Source of the DNA: Paeniglutamicibacter kerguelensis
GTDB lineage: Bacteria; Actinomycetota; Actinomycetes; Actinomycetales; Micrococcaceae
DNA length: 64,000 nt
Assembly (NCBI RefSeq): GCF_017876535.1
Contig: NZ_JAGIOF010000001.1
Span: forward strand, 1,984,001-2,048,000
Direction: 5' to 3'
Of this stretch, positions 17,765 through 26,476 are shown piece by piece (the first letter of the stretch is position 1; each line of letters opens with the position of its first letter). Both the position numbers and the translations under genes were made by a program. The notes beneath the pieces were generated by a model that was not told the DNA's origin, did not search any database, and worked only from the letters and a program-made list of their open reading frames with translations.

Positions 17765-18487
17765 TCAACAAATGGACTGGTTTTGCGCTATCGGAAATTC
17801 CGATGCCGACCATCTGGAGGGAATGTCGCGCATGACCAAGACATGGTCAAGTTCCGCGGCGCCAGGGGGCAACGCGTCGAAGTAGGAGGACCCGACGTCG
17901 TGAACCTCGGTCGCCCCGACTTCCCACCGCCGCGTACTAAGCTCAATGCCGTCGAGCGTCTTGCCGCCCTTGGCCGGCGACCACCCGGTCGACCCCTCGC
18001 GCAGGAACGTCGACGCCTCCCCCAGGGTGCCAAAGAGTTGGCTGCGCCATTCTTTTGAATCCGAAACGTCGGCGTGCACCCGCATGTCCCTCGCCCGGGC
18101 ATCGATCGTGATGCGGGAAAGCGATTCGGAAACGGAGAATCCCGCGTGCTCATGGCGGCCCGGCAAGACGGTTCCGCCCAGCACCACCGGCAGCCGGGAA
18201 GACGAGTGCCGGACAGGAATGAAGACCCCGGCGTGGGTTCCGGAATCATCGTCCCACTCCACCGCGATGCGGTGCGCCGCAGCTTCGGAGCTCCAGCCCG
18301 CGTTGGCGCCGATCCATTGAGGGCGGACGGCCGAAAGCCTGAGCAGACAGATTCCGCCCACCGCAGCGTCGCCCGCCAGCCGTGGGCGCAGTCCCGGGGG
18401 AAGCAAGGATCGCGCCACCTCGGGATCCAGCCTGTAGTTGACCAGCAGGCGGCGTGAAATGGTGGCGTCCAGCGTCGGCATTTTCAT
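17765..18487 (-). CDS. DUF2071 family protein
   Basis: 240 residues from the ATG at 18487, which overlaps the stop of the upstream arsR-type gene as ATGA. SRRLLVNYRLDPEVARSLLPPGLRP is the typical opening of DUF2071, an acetoacetate-decarboxylase-like beta-fold family without a defined substrate. The frame is open further upstream, but that part lies inside the regulator gene. Tight coupling suggests that the regulator controls this gene and itself. Confidence 0.85.
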   Translation of the reverse strand: MKMPTLDATISRRLLVNYRLDPEVARSLLPPGLRPRLAGDAAVGGICLLRLSAVRPQWIGANAGWSSEAAAHRIAVEWDDDSGTHAGVFIPVRHSSSRLPVVLGGTVLPGRHEHAGFSVSESLSRITIDARARDMRVHADVSDSKEWRSQLFGTLGEASTFLREGSTGWSPAKGGKTLDGIELSTRRWEVGATEVHDVGSSYFDALPPGAAELDHVLVMRDIPSRWSASEFPIAQNQSIC

Positions 18488-18840
18488 GATCCAAGGCTCG
18501 CTTCCGGGGAGACATCGGCGGGGCTCGCCGCGGAGGGCGCCCGGTGGCGCAGGCCGCGGAGCAGCATTTGTTCGGGACACACCGCGGAGAGGAAGTTGCC
18601 GACCGAATGCGCCAGCTGCTCCCCCGCCAGCGAATAGAGGATGCGGTTTGCCTCGCGGCGCTCGGTGACCAGGCCGGCGGCCCGCAGCACCGAAAGGTGG
18701 CGGGAAATGGTGGGCCCGGAACTCGTGAACCGGCCCGCTATTTCGCCGGCCGATTGCTCGCCCTCGCGCAGGTCCTGGAGGATCTGGCGCCGCGTGGGAT
18801 GTGCCAGCGCGGTGAAGACGTCGACATTGGTTTCGCTCAT
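18484..18840 (-). CDS. ArsR-family transcriptional regulator
   Basis: 118 residues. DVFTALAHPTRRQILQDLREGEQSAGEIAGRF and SGPTISRHLSVLRAAGLVTERREANRILYSL form a complete ArsR winged helix. There are no CxC metal-binding cysteines in the recognition helix, so it is not a classical metal sensor; it resembles the SdpR/YbzH-type autorepressors. Two palindromes stand just upstream. A TAAATT -10 hexamer 6 bases before the ATG implies a leaderless mRNA and overlaps the first palindrome, consistent with autorepression. Confidence 0.9.
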   Translation of the reverse strand: MSETNVDVFTALAHPTRRQILQDLREGEQSAGEIAGRFTSSGPTISRHLSVLRAAGLVTERREANRILYSLAGEQLAHSVGNFLSAVCPEQMLLRGLRHRAPSAASPADVSPEASLGS

Positions 18841-18847
18841 GGATTCA

Positions 18848-18880
18848 ATTTAGCACGTTTGCTAAATAGCGAAACCGCTA
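18848..18880. promoter_or_regulatory. Operator and promoter of the arsR-DUF2071 operon
   Basis: ATTTAGCA and TGCTAAAT (18848-18867) form perfect arms around CGTT, and TAGCG/CGCTA (18867-18880) around AAAC is a shorter second palindrome on the adjoining helix face. The -10 TAAATT of the regulator lies at 18847-18852, inside the first site. Confidence 0.7.
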
Positions 18881-19045
18881 AGTACGAATTTGTTTCGGCC
18901 GGCCCGTCCGCACGCCCCGGAGTCGACCACCCGCACCGGGGCCGGTTCGTTGTCCCGGCGGCATCCGAAGCATAGGATCACGAAGGGAAAGGCACAGCCG
19001 ACGTGCAACCCACACCCGGCGACCGAAGCATCTGGGGGTTTGGAC

Positions 19046-19819
19046 ATGAACAGCCATCTGACCGTTCACACCGACGCCGCTCGAATCCACTGCACCATCG
19101 GTGCCGGGACCGGGCCGGCGGTCCTCTTTCTCAACGGCGCCTTTTCGACGCGGCGCGACTGGAAACGCGTCCTGCGGGCGCTATCCCCCGACCTGCACAC
19201 CGTCACCTTCGACGCCCGCGGGCGCGGAAGGTCCGCGGATTCACCCGACTACTCGTTTTCGGGCGCCCTGGCGGATGTCGGCAGTGTCATCGAGGCGGCC
19301 AGGCTGGTGCGGCCCGTCCTGGTCGGATGGTCCCACGGCGCCACGCTCGCGCTCCGCCATGCAGCCACGCATCCGGGCGAGGTTGCGGGGGTGGTACTTG
19401 TCGACGGGGCCTTCCCCGTCCGTGTCTTCCACGAGAAGGCGCAAGAGCGCGTCCGGCGGCAGTACCGGCTGCTGCACGTCCCCATGCGCATCCTGGGCTC
19501 GATGCGCCTGCTGGCCAGGATGACCCACCACGAGGCGGCAAACGTCGTGATCGAGCTCGATGAAATCGATGCCGGGCTGCTGCCCGACTACCGGGATCTC
19601 ACGTGCCCCGCCCTTTTTGTCGTCGGCAGCGGCCCGCACAAGGGGTCCCCCGCCGAGGAAATGCGGACCATGAGGTCCGCCGTGGAACTTGCCACCGCCG
19701 CCAATGAGAAGGTGCGCCTGCATTCGGTCGTCGACGCGAACCACATGCGCATCCTGTGCAAGAACGCCGCGGAGGTCGCAGACGCCGTCACGTCCCTGTC
19801 CCGGCGGCCGGAGGGTTGA
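19046..19819 (+). CDS. Alpha/beta hydrolase
   Basis: 257 residues from ATG 19046. The fold is clear: GPAVLFLNGAFSTRRDWKRV (oxyanion loop), TVTFDARGRGRSADSP, nucleophile elbow VGWSHGATLALRHA, and catalytic His in VVDANHMRI near the C-terminus. Ser in GWSHG and the late His are two of the triad; the acid is probably Asp in a strand near VVGSGPHKG, which I cannot fix. Substrate unknown. It diverges from the arsR gene and precedes the UbiB-like gene by about 95 bp. Confidence 0.88.
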   Translation: MNSHLTVHTDAARIHCTIGAGTGPAVLFLNGAFSTRRDWKRVLRALSPDLHTVTFDARGRGRSADSPDYSFSGALADVGSVIEAARLVRPVLVGWSHGATLALRHAATHPGEVAGVVLVDGAFPVRVFHEKAQERVRRQYRLLHVPMRILGSMRLLARMTHHEAANVVIELDEIDAGLLPDYRDLTCPALFVVGSGPHKGSPAEEMRTMRSAVELATAANEKVRLHSVVDANHMRILCKNAAEVADAVTSLSRRPEG

Positions 19820-19829
19820 ACTTGGCCAA

Positions 19830-19849
19830 AACCATACACATGTATGGTT
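19830..19849. promoter_or_regulatory. Perfect 20-bp inverted repeat, operator candidate
   Basis: AACCATACA and TGTATGGTT are exact complements around CA, located 64 bp before the UbiB-like start. The site resembles TetR-type operators. No TetR gene is adjacent, so the regulator would be encoded elsewhere. Confidence 0.65.
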
Positions 19850-19913
19850 ACAGTTTGAGCTACCCGGCCCGGAGCCGGGACCCGAGGCACAGGTGCCAAT
19901 TGGTGAGGAATCC

Positions 19914-21890
19914 ATGGAATTTGCAGACATACTCGGCCGCATCCTGTTTGCGTCCGTGATTGCGGTCATCTACATCATCATCCTGGCGATGTTTGTCCGG
20001 CGGCTGCTGGGCGTGGCCGTCGGCCTGGGTCGAATCATCATCGCCGGCCTGCTGGGCCTGGCGGCCGAGGTCGGCTTCGAGTCCCGATTCGTGTGGAAGG
20101 ACCCGAACGCCGGCATCGCCCTGCTGCCCGTGCAGATAGGCATCGTGCTGATCGTGGCCACGATGTTCCTGGTGCTCGCCGAGCTGGTCTTCCCCACCGG
20201 CACCATCGTGCGGCCCGACAAGTGGCTCGCCTCCCTTCGGGCGCGGTTTGCCCGAACCCGCAGGTACACCGAGGTCACGCGCATTGCCCTGTCCCACGGG
20301 CTGCTTCCCGCCAAGCGCCCCAACAAGGGCAACACCCCCGCGGCCGCGGCGGAACGGGCTGCCGGCGGCAAGTCGCTTCGCCTGGCACTGCAGGATTCCG
20401 GCGTGACGTTCGTGAAGTTCGGGCAGGTGCTTTCCACCCGGGCCGAACTCCTGCCTGCCGAGTACATCACCGAGCTGTCCAAGCTACAGCAGTCCGTCCC
20501 GCCCGAGCCCTGGAGCGAGGTCCGGGCGATGGTCGACAAGGAACTCGGCCAGGACGTGGAGTCCGCGTTTGCCGAATTCGACACGACGCCGCTTGCCGCG
20601 GCCTCCATCGGGCAGGTCCACCGCGCGCGGTTGCATTCGGGAGAGGCGGTCGCCGTCAAGATCCAGCGCCCGGGCATCGTTCCCCTGGTCGAACGCGACC
20701 TGGACATCACCCTCCGCATGGCGCTCACCCTTGAGAAGTCCACCGAGTGGGGCCGCTCGCTCGGAATCGTCGAGGTCGCGGAGGGATTCGCCGACGCCCT
20801 GCGCGAGGAACTCGACTACGAAATCGAGGCCATGAACATCACGGCGCTGCGCACCACGCAGCTGAGGCACCCCGCCGCCGAGCGGGTGGACATCCCCCTG
20901 TACTACCCCGAGCTGAGCACCCGCCGGATCCTCGTCATGCAGATGGTGGACGGCGACACCCTCAGCTCCCCGGGAACCATTGAAGGCCACCCGATCGAGG
21001 AGCGCCGCCTCCAGGCGGTGGCGCTCTTCCGCTCCCTGATGCACCAGATCATGGACGACGGGGTTTTCCACGCCGACCTGCACCCCGGGAACATCGTGCT
21101 GCAGCCCGACGGACGCATCATGCTGCTTGACTTCGGCTCGGTCGGACGCCTCGACCCGGACCTGCGCCAGCTTGTCTCCGAGGTGCTGCTGGCCTTCTAC
21201 CGCGGCGATTCGCGGGCCATCGGAGATGCCCTTCTGGACATGGCGGCGCTCCCCGAGGATTTCGACGAGGCCGTCCTGCGCCGGGAACTCAGCCGCTTCA
21301 TGTCCCGGTACATGGGCCCGGGCGCCGCCGTCAAGGCCGAGGTCTTCACCCTGCTGGTGGCCATGTTGGCAAAACATCGCATCTCGGTTCCGCCCGAGCT
21401 GGCCGGGGCATTCAGGGCCGTTGCGGTCCTGGAGGGAACCCTCCGGTTGCTGGACCCGGACTTCGACCTCATCGCCGAGGCGCGGGAATACGGAGAGGCC
21501 CGCGTCCGCGCGGTATTCCGCCCCAGCTCCCTGACCGAGGCGCTGAACGACGAGGTGATGACGCTGTTGCCTTTGCTCAGGCGGCTGCCGCGCCGGCTCG
21601 ACAAGATTTCCGGGGACCTCGAGGCCGGCCGGCTGGGTCTGAACATGCGCCTGCTGGCCCACCCCCAAGACCGGCACATGGTCCGCTCGATGGTCCACGA
21701 GGCCATCTTGACCTTCCTCGCCGGCGTCACGGGCATCATGGCCGCCATGCTGCTGGTCAGCAACGGAGGCCCGATGGTCACGACCAACCTGACCCTCTAC
21801 CAGCTCTTCGGCTTCACCCTGATCGGGGTGGCCACGGTCCTTTCCCTGAAGGTGGTCTTCGACATCTTCCGGCGCCGCCGCGGCGAGTAG
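19914..21890 (+). CDS. ABC1/UbiB-family atypical kinase
   Basis: 658 residues from the ATG at 19914 (GAGGAATCC before it); the frame is open far upstream but overlaps the hydrolase. Three membrane segments at the N-terminus (about 5-30, 38-50, 65-95) are followed by the UbiB kinase-like domain: FVKFGQVLSTR (KxGQ motif), LAAASIGQVHRARL (Ala-rich loop), VAVKIQRPGI, GVFHADLHPGNIVL and MLLDFGSVGR. Two membrane helices close the protein. The family works in quinone or isoprenoid lipid metabolism and has unusual ATP binding. Actinobacteria use menaquinone, so the target is uncertain. The 20-bp palindrome upstream implies specific regulation. Confidence 0.88.
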   Translation: MEFADILGRILFASVIAVIYIIILAMFVRRLLGVAVGLGRIIIAGLLGLAAEVGFESRFVWKDPNAGIALLPVQIGIVLIVATMFLVLAELVFPTGTIVRPDKWLASLRARFARTRRYTEVTRIALSHGLLPAKRPNKGNTPAAAAERAAGGKSLRLALQDSGVTFVKFGQVLSTRAELLPAEYITELSKLQQSVPPEPWSEVRAMVDKELGQDVESAFAEFDTTPLAAASIGQVHRARLHSGEAVAVKIQRPGIVPLVERDLDITLRMALTLEKSTEWGRSLGIVEVAEGFADALREELDYEIEAMNITALRTTQLRHPAAERVDIPLYYPELSTRRILVMQMVDGDTLSSPGTIEGHPIEERRLQAVALFRSLMHQIMDDGVFHADLHPGNIVLQPDGRIMLLDFGSVGRLDPDLRQLVSEVLLAFYRGDSRAIGDALLDMAALPEDFDEAVLRRELSRFMSRYMGPGAAVKAEVFTLLVAMLAKHRISVPPELAGAFRAVAVLEGTLRLLDPDFDLIAEAREYGEARVRAVFRPSSLTEALNDEVMTLLPLLRRLPRRLDKISGDLEAGRLGLNMRLLAHPQDRHMVRSMVHEAILTFLAGVTGIMAAMLLVSNGGPMVTTNLTLYQLFGFTLIGVATVLSLKVVFDIFRRRRGE

Positions 21891-21921
21891 CGTCCCGGAG
21901 GCTCCATCCAGACACGGGGCG

Positions 21922-22344
21922 CTACTCGGATGACGGGCGCTGCCGCTGCCGCTTGGTTTCCGACCTGCGCCCCTTGGTCGAAAGGCGCCGCCGCACCGAT
22001 CCGCGGGTGGGCTTGGTCGCCCGGCGCTTGGCCGCATCGGGCGCAAGCCCCGCGGCCACGAGTCCGGCGAGCTTGACCAGGGCCGTCTGGCGGTTGCGCA
22101 GCTGGGAACGCTGCTCGGAGGAACTCACTGTCAGCACCCCGGAAACGAGCCGGGGTTCCAGGCGGGCGAGCAACCTCTCGCGCTGCCCCTCGGAGAGCAC
22201 CGAGGACTGCGCAACGTTCCAGAAGAGTTCGACGCGGCTGTCGGAGGTGTTCACATGCTGCCCGCCCGGGCCGGAGGCACGCGAAAACCGCCAGCCGAGC
22301 TCCACGGCCGGAATTGTGAGCGCCGGTGACACCTCGAGATCCAT
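21922..22344 (-). CDS. arfB: Alternative ribosome-rescue factor ArfB
   Basis: 140 residues with the catalytic GGQ motif in RASGPGGQHVNTSDSRVEL and the class I release factor fold following. The C-terminal tail (RRRLSTKGRRSETKRQRQR) is highly basic, as needed to enter the mRNA channel of stalled ribosomes. It hydrolyses peptidyl-tRNA on ribosomes lacking a stop codon. Convergent with the UbiB-like gene, with 31 bp between stops. Confidence 0.93.
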   Translation of the reverse strand: MDLEVSPALTIPAVELGWRFSRASGPGGQHVNTSDSRVELFWNVAQSSVLSEGQRERLLARLEPRLVSGVLTVSSSEQRSQLRNRQTALVKLAGLVAAGLAPDAAKRRATKPTRGSVRRRLSTKGRRSETKRQRQRPSSE

Positions 22345-22453
22345 CCATCAAGCATCCCACGCCGGACCGGCGGCCGGGGATACGGGCACCGAAACCCATA
22401 GCTGTACGGCTTTTCTTCGGCTACCTTGGGGATGGACCGGAAGGTAACCAACC

Positions 22454-23827
22454 ATGAGTGCACCCACTGATTTCGATGCGGAAGACCTGCGCGCAAAGCT
22501 CGACGGGGCCGTCCTCCTCCCGGGCGATGCGGGTTTCGAGGCCGCATGCCGGGGCTTCAACCTCGCCCACGCCTTTCGGCCGGATGTCGCGGTGCTGGCC
22601 GGCTCCGCCCGGGACGTCGCGGCCGCCGTGCGCCACGCCAAGGAGGCCGGACTGGCGGTCCACGTGCATTCGACCGGGCACGGCTACCCCCACCAGGCCC
22701 ATGGCGGGATGCTGGTCAACACCTCGGGCATGCAGTCGCTGGTCTTGGATCCGCGGCGCCGCAGCGCGCGAGTGGGTGCCGGAGTGCGGTGGGACCGCGT
22801 GATCGAGGAAGCGGCCCCGCACGGCCTTGCCCCGCTCAACGGCTCGTCCCCCGACATCGGGGTCGTCGGCTACACCCTCGGCGGCGGCATGGGGCCCATG
22901 GGCCGGACCTTCGGCTTCGCCGCGGACCGGGTCCGCGGGATCCAGCTCGTCACGGCCGACGGATCGCTTCTGGAGGTGGACGCCGAGGCCGAACCCGAAC
23001 TCTTTTGGGCCCTGCGGGGAGGCAAATGCTCGGTCGGCATTGTCACCGAACTCGAGTTCGACCTGGTTCCAGTGCCGCACGTCTACGGCGGTGCAATCTT
23101 CTTTGCCGGATCCGACGCGGCGGCCGTCATGCATGCCTACGGTGACTGGGTCCAGGCGCTGCCCGAGTCGACCACCGCGTCCATCGCCCTGCTCAGGTTG
23201 CCCGACGACGCGCAGATCCCCGGGCCGCTGCGCGGAAAACTCTCCGTCCACCTGCGCTTTGTCCATGTCGGCGAGGAAGCTGCCGGAGCGGCCCTGCTGG
23301 AACCGATGCGCCGGGCCGGCACGCCGCTCGTGGACCTGGTGGGCCTGATGCCCTATTCGGCCATTGCCTCGGTCCACCAGGACCCGAGCGATCCGATGCC
23401 GGCCTGGGAGGGTTCGCTGCTGCTGCGCGAGCTGGACGCCGGGGCCATCGACGCCCTGCTTGGGGCCGCGGGGCCCCAGAACGACGTTCCGCTGATCGTG
23501 GCCGAGATCCGCCACCTGGGCGGCGCGCTTGCCCGCGGCCCCGAACACGAAAACGCCGTCGGCGGGCGCGATGCCGCGTTTTCGGTGATGGTCGTGGGCC
23601 CCTACCCGCCACCACTGATGGGCGCCGTCGAGGCCGCGGGCCATGCCGTCCTGGAAGCCATGAAACCCTGGGCCCACGGCGGCACGCAGATCAACTTCCA
23701 GGGCTTTGCCGCAACGCCGGAGGCCGTCCGCAAGGCCTGGGCCGAACCGACCGTGGAACGGCTCCGCGCCCTCAAGGCCGCGTGGGATCCCGAGTGCCGC
23801 TTCCGCTTCGGGTACTCGATGGACTGA
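22454..23827 (+). CDS. FAD-binding oxidoreductase (berberine-bridge type)
   Basis: 457 residues. The PP-loop/FAD domain (PCMH type) covers residues 30-205: PDVAVLAGSARDVAAAVRHA, HSTGHGYPHQAHGGMLVNTSGM, ARVGAGVRW, IGVVGYTLGGGMGPMGRTFGFAADRV. The C-terminal FRFGYSMD is close to the BBE-type end, but the NYxD signature is absent. His in the HSTGHG position could be the flavin-linking residue; the usual RSGGH reads HSTGH, and no second Cys for bicovalent linkage is visible. Substrate unknown; family members oxidise alcohols, sugars or alkaloid-like compounds. GGAAGG precedes the ATG. Confidence 0.88.
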   Translation: MSAPTDFDAEDLRAKLDGAVLLPGDAGFEAACRGFNLAHAFRPDVAVLAGSARDVAAAVRHAKEAGLAVHVHSTGHGYPHQAHGGMLVNTSGMQSLVLDPRRRSARVGAGVRWDRVIEEAAPHGLAPLNGSSPDIGVVGYTLGGGMGPMGRTFGFAADRVRGIQLVTADGSLLEVDAEAEPELFWALRGGKCSVGIVTELEFDLVPVPHVYGGAIFFAGSDAAAVMHAYGDWVQALPESTTASIALLRLPDDAQIPGPLRGKLSVHLRFVHVGEEAAGAALLEPMRRAGTPLVDLVGLMPYSAIASVHQDPSDPMPAWEGSLLLRELDAGAIDALLGAAGPQNDVPLIVAEIRHLGGALARGPEHENAVGGRDAAFSVMVVGPYPPPLMGAVEAAGHAVLEAMKPWAHGGTQINFQGFAATPEAVRKAWAEPTVERLRALKAAWDPECRFRFGYSMD

Positions 23828-23840
23828 CACACACCGGCAA

Positions 23841-24635
23841 CTACAGGATGAGCGACCTGAAGAATTCGTCGACCCGTGCCATTTTCCATGGCTCGATGCT
23901 TGCGTCCGCCATTTCGTACGTCTCGTGCGCCATCTCGAACTCGGACAGCACAAAGGACGCGAGGGGCCCGGGGAAACGCCCCTCCCCGAGCTCGCGGGTC
24001 ACGGCCTTCACGGCGAGGAGTTCTTGGGTTTCGCGCACCACACCTTCGGGCACTTCGCTCTCCCGCAGCAGCGTTGCCAGGTCCATCGGCGCCACGGCGG
24101 AGCCCGGATGCGTGCGCAGCCAGCGCAGCGCCGCCGCCGGACGCAACGCGTAGAAGACCTTTTTGAGCGGGACGATCTCCGATTCGAGATCCCACTGGTT
24201 CCGCCCCACATGGAGGTAGTGCCGCCCCACCCGCGCCGGGTCGATGACCTCGGAGGCCAGGTCGAGCAATCCATCGCGGAAGGCGGTCTCGCCCCGGTAC
24301 ACGATCGGCGAGGTCAGCCACTCGACGACCGTCGCATTGCCCTTGAGCAGCAGGCGCAGCGCCTTGGCCACGTCCCATCCGTTGACATCAAAGACCTTGT
24401 CCAGCGGGGTCTCGATGACATCCCGGCGGGGCCACAGGCCCAGGTAGTCGTTGGCCGGGCGCAGGTAGAGGAAACGGCAGTCGTAGTCGCTGTCCGGGGA
24501 GGGGAATCCCCAGGCCCGGCTGCCACTTTCCACGGCCCAGGAAACGGCGACATCTTCCGCGCCTGCGACCCGTTCCAGCCGCGCATCTATCTCGGCGACC
24601 ACCGATGGGTCAAGGGTGTCGGGGATGTTTCGCAT
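23841..24635 (-). CDS. YcgL/COG3541-type nucleotidyltransferase domain protein
   Basis: 264 residues. The Pol-beta-type nucleotidyltransferase signature is at 36-55: SGSRAWGFPSPDSDYDCRFL, with the metal-binding Asp pair in SDYD. NAPTVVEWL-like text (KGNATVVEWLTSPIVY) and HYLHVGRNQW are characteristic of the predicted nucleotidyltransferases of COG3541. Substrate unknown; relatives occur in phage and stress-related loci. A TAGGGT hexamer 6 bases before the ATG indicates a leaderless transcript. Convergent with the FAD oxidoreductase, 13 bp apart. Confidence 0.85.
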   Translation of the reverse strand: MRNIPDTLDPSVVAEIDARLERVAGAEDVAVSWAVESGSRAWGFPSPDSDYDCRFLYLRPANDYLGLWPRRDVIETPLDKVFDVNGWDVAKALRLLLKGNATVVEWLTSPIVYRGETAFRDGLLDLASEVIDPARVGRHYLHVGRNQWDLESEIVPLKKVFYALRPAAALRWLRTHPGSAVAPMDLATLLRESEVPEGVVRETQELLAVKAVTRELGEGRFPGPLASFVLSEFEMAHETYEMADASIEPWKMARVDEFFRSLIL

Positions 24636-24641
24636 ACAAAC

Positions 24642-24647
24642 ACCCTA
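24642..24647 (-). promoter_or_regulatory. -10 element, leaderless start of nucleotidyltransferase gene
   Basis: TAGGGT on the minus strand ends 6 bases before the ATG at 24635. Confidence 0.5.
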
Positions 24648-24689
24648 CCGCTGGTCGTCCGGCGTCCCGGGTCCGGACCTTCCGGACCG

Positions 24690-25394
24690 TCAGTCGCCAA
24701 GCCCGAGGTTCACGGCCAGGTCCCGTACCGTCAGTTCGAAAAGCTCGGCCGGGTCGCCCAGCGTGTTGGGGCCGTACTGCCCGAACACCTCAAAGCTCAC
24801 GGCCCCAAACAGGCCGGACCACGCCCCCAGCCCGCGGGCGATAAGCCATCCCGGGGACTTGAGCGAGTATTCGGCCCGCAGGGATTCGACATCCGCCGCC
24901 AGGCCCTGCGACAGATCCCGGGCGCGTTCCCGCACCGCGACCCCGCCGGCCTCCCATGCGTCTTCGACGATCCCCATCAGCCGCACGACCACCCGGGTTC
25001 CCGCCGGCACCGTCTGCCCGGGGGGCGCGTGGTAGCCGGGGACCGGCGTTCCGAAGAGCAACCCGTAGCGCGACGGTTCGGCGATCGCCCAGCCACGCAC
25101 GGCGCGGGCCAGCACCGCGAACCTTTCACCGTGCGACGCCGGCGGGCCTTCCAGTGCGGCGTCAACGGCGTCGCCCAGCTCTGTATAGGCCTCGACCACC
25201 AGTAGCGTCAGCAGTTCGTCCCGGCTTGAGACATAGCGGTAGACGGCGGAGGACACGATGCCCAGGTCCTTGGCCACGGCGCGCAGGGACAGCGCGGCGG
25301 CACCCTGGCGGGCCAGCTGCTCGCGTCCGAGGCGCATGATTTCTGCCATGGTGCGTTCGCGGGCCAGTTCACGCGGGGTTTTTGCTCCTTGCAT
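24690..25394 (-). CDS. TetR-family transcriptional regulator
   Basis: 234 residues from the ATG at 25394 (open to 25430). The N-terminal TetR HTH is at about 20-60: LARQGAAALSLRAVAKDLGIVSSAVYRYVSSRDELL. The C-terminal domain contains a WAIAEPSRYGLLFGTPVPGY stretch typical of the TetR C-terminal domain with the WHG motif. It diverges from the NAD(P)-binding oxidoreductase gene, and the 25-bp palindrome between them is its likely operator. A ligand cannot be predicted. Confidence 0.9.
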   Translation of the reverse strand: MQGAKTPRELARERTMAEIMRLGREQLARQGAAALSLRAVAKDLGIVSSAVYRYVSSRDELLTLLVVEAYTELGDAVDAALEGPPASHGERFAVLARAVRGWAIAEPSRYGLLFGTPVPGYHAPPGQTVPAGTRVVVRLMGIVEDAWEAGGVAVRERARDLSQGLAADVESLRAEYSLKSPGWLIARGLGAWSGLFGAVSFEVFGQYGPNTLGDPAELFELTVRDLAVNLGLGD

Positions 25395-25448
25395 GAACCC
25401 ATCCCACACCACGAGGGTGAGCGCCGTCAACTTTAGTGAGCACCGCTC

Positions 25449-25477
25449 TTGACTTACGCGTCCCGGCTTCCTAACCT
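25449..25477 (+). promoter_or_regulatory. Promoter of the oxidoreductase gene at 25525
   Basis: TTGACT (25449-25454) and TAACCT (25472-25477) are spaced by 17 bp. Transcription would start inside the palindrome just downstream. Confidence 0.55.
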
Positions 25478-25478
25478 A

Positions 25479-25503
25479 AATATGAGAGCACTGCTCTCAT
25501 ATT
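25479..25503. promoter_or_regulatory. TetR operator, perfect palindrome
   Basis: AATATGAGAGCA and TGCTCTCATATT are exact complements around one C. A degenerate second copy (GAGC-ACC-GCTC) is centred near 25443. Position between divergent tetR and oxidoreductase genes, overlapping the predicted start of transcription, makes it a repressor site. Confidence 0.85.
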
Positions 25504-25524
25504 GCGAACAGGAGGCTTGAACCC

Positions 25525-26457
25525 ATGTCCAATCACTACCTCGTCACCGGCTCCGGACCCGTCGGAACCACCGTGGCCCTAAATCTGGCCAACCAGGGCC
25601 ACAGCGTGACGCTGGCGACCCGTTCCGGCAGTGGCCCGGAGCACCCCGGAATCCAGAGGATGCGCGCCGACGTCCTCGACCCCGCCCAGGTGGCCGCGGC
25701 AATGGCCGGCGCCACCGCGGTGTTCCACTGCATCCATGCCGCCTACTCCGCCCGGGCATGGACCGAAACGCTCCCCCGCGCGGAGGAACTGGTCCTGGCC
25801 GCGGCTGGCGAACGGGGAATCCCCGTGGTCTTTCCCGAAAGCCTGTACTCCTATTCGAACCCCGAGCAAACCATGGCAGAGGATTCGCCCCGCAATGCAG
25901 CGGGCGGCAAGCGCGGGGTCCGAACGGAATTACTGAACGCACGCGCAGACTCGGGGACCAACACCGTCTCAGTGGTGGCCTCCGACTTCTACGGACCCCG
26001 CGTCGAGAACGCCCACGCCGGGGCGCGGATGCTCGAATCCGTCTTCGACGGCCGGCGTCTGCTGGCGATCGGCAACCCGTCGCTGCCGCACTCATTCACC
26101 TACATGCCCGACCTTGCCACGGCCATGGTGCGGGCCGCGGAGCGGCCGGAGCTTTGGAACGGCGTGCTCCATGCGCCCACGGCGCCGCCGTCCAGCCAGC
26201 GGGTCATGGCGGAAGCCTACGCGGCCGCGGCAGGCCTTCCCGCGCCCAAGGTGTCCGGGATGCCCGGCGGAATCCTGCGGGCGATCGGGCTTGTGCACCC
26301 CGCGACGCGAGAGCTCGCCGAAATGGCGTACCAGTTCGACAGCCCCTTGGTGATGGACTCGCGTCGGAGCCAATCCCTGCTCGGGCTCTCGCCCACCCCG
26401 CTGGCCGACGGCGCACGCGCCACCGTGGACTGGTGGCGTGAAACCCACACGGGCTGA
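25525..26457 (+). CDS. NAD(P)-binding Rossmann-fold oxidoreductase/epimerase-like
   Basis: 310 residues. HYLVTGSGPVGTTVALNLANQGHSVTLATR is the dinucleotide loop (GxxGxxG form GSGPVG). Strands with ATAVFHCIHA and a SLYSYSNPEQTM stretch follow. The canonical YxxxK of extended SDRs is not clear: the region near GGKRGVRTELL lacks a preceding Tyr at the right spacing, so it could be an atypical extended SDR like NmrA- or DTDP-rhamnose-reductase relatives. AGGAGG stands 11 bases before the ATG. Regulated by the divergent TetR through the palindrome upstream. Confidence 0.85.
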   Translation: MSNHYLVTGSGPVGTTVALNLANQGHSVTLATRSGSGPEHPGIQRMRADVLDPAQVAAAMAGATAVFHCIHAAYSARAWTETLPRAEELVLAAAGERGIPVVFPESLYSYSNPEQTMAEDSPRNAAGGKRGVRTELLNARADSGTNTVSVVASDFYGPRVENAHAGARMLESVFDGRRLLAIGNPSLPHSFTYMPDLATAMVRAAERPELWNGVLHAPTAPPSSQRVMAEAYAAAAGLPAPKVSGMPGGILRAIGLVHPATRELAEMAYQFDSPLVMDSRRSQSLLGLSPTPLADGARATVDWWRETHTG

Positions 26458-26476
26458 ACCGACCCCCCGCCGGCCG

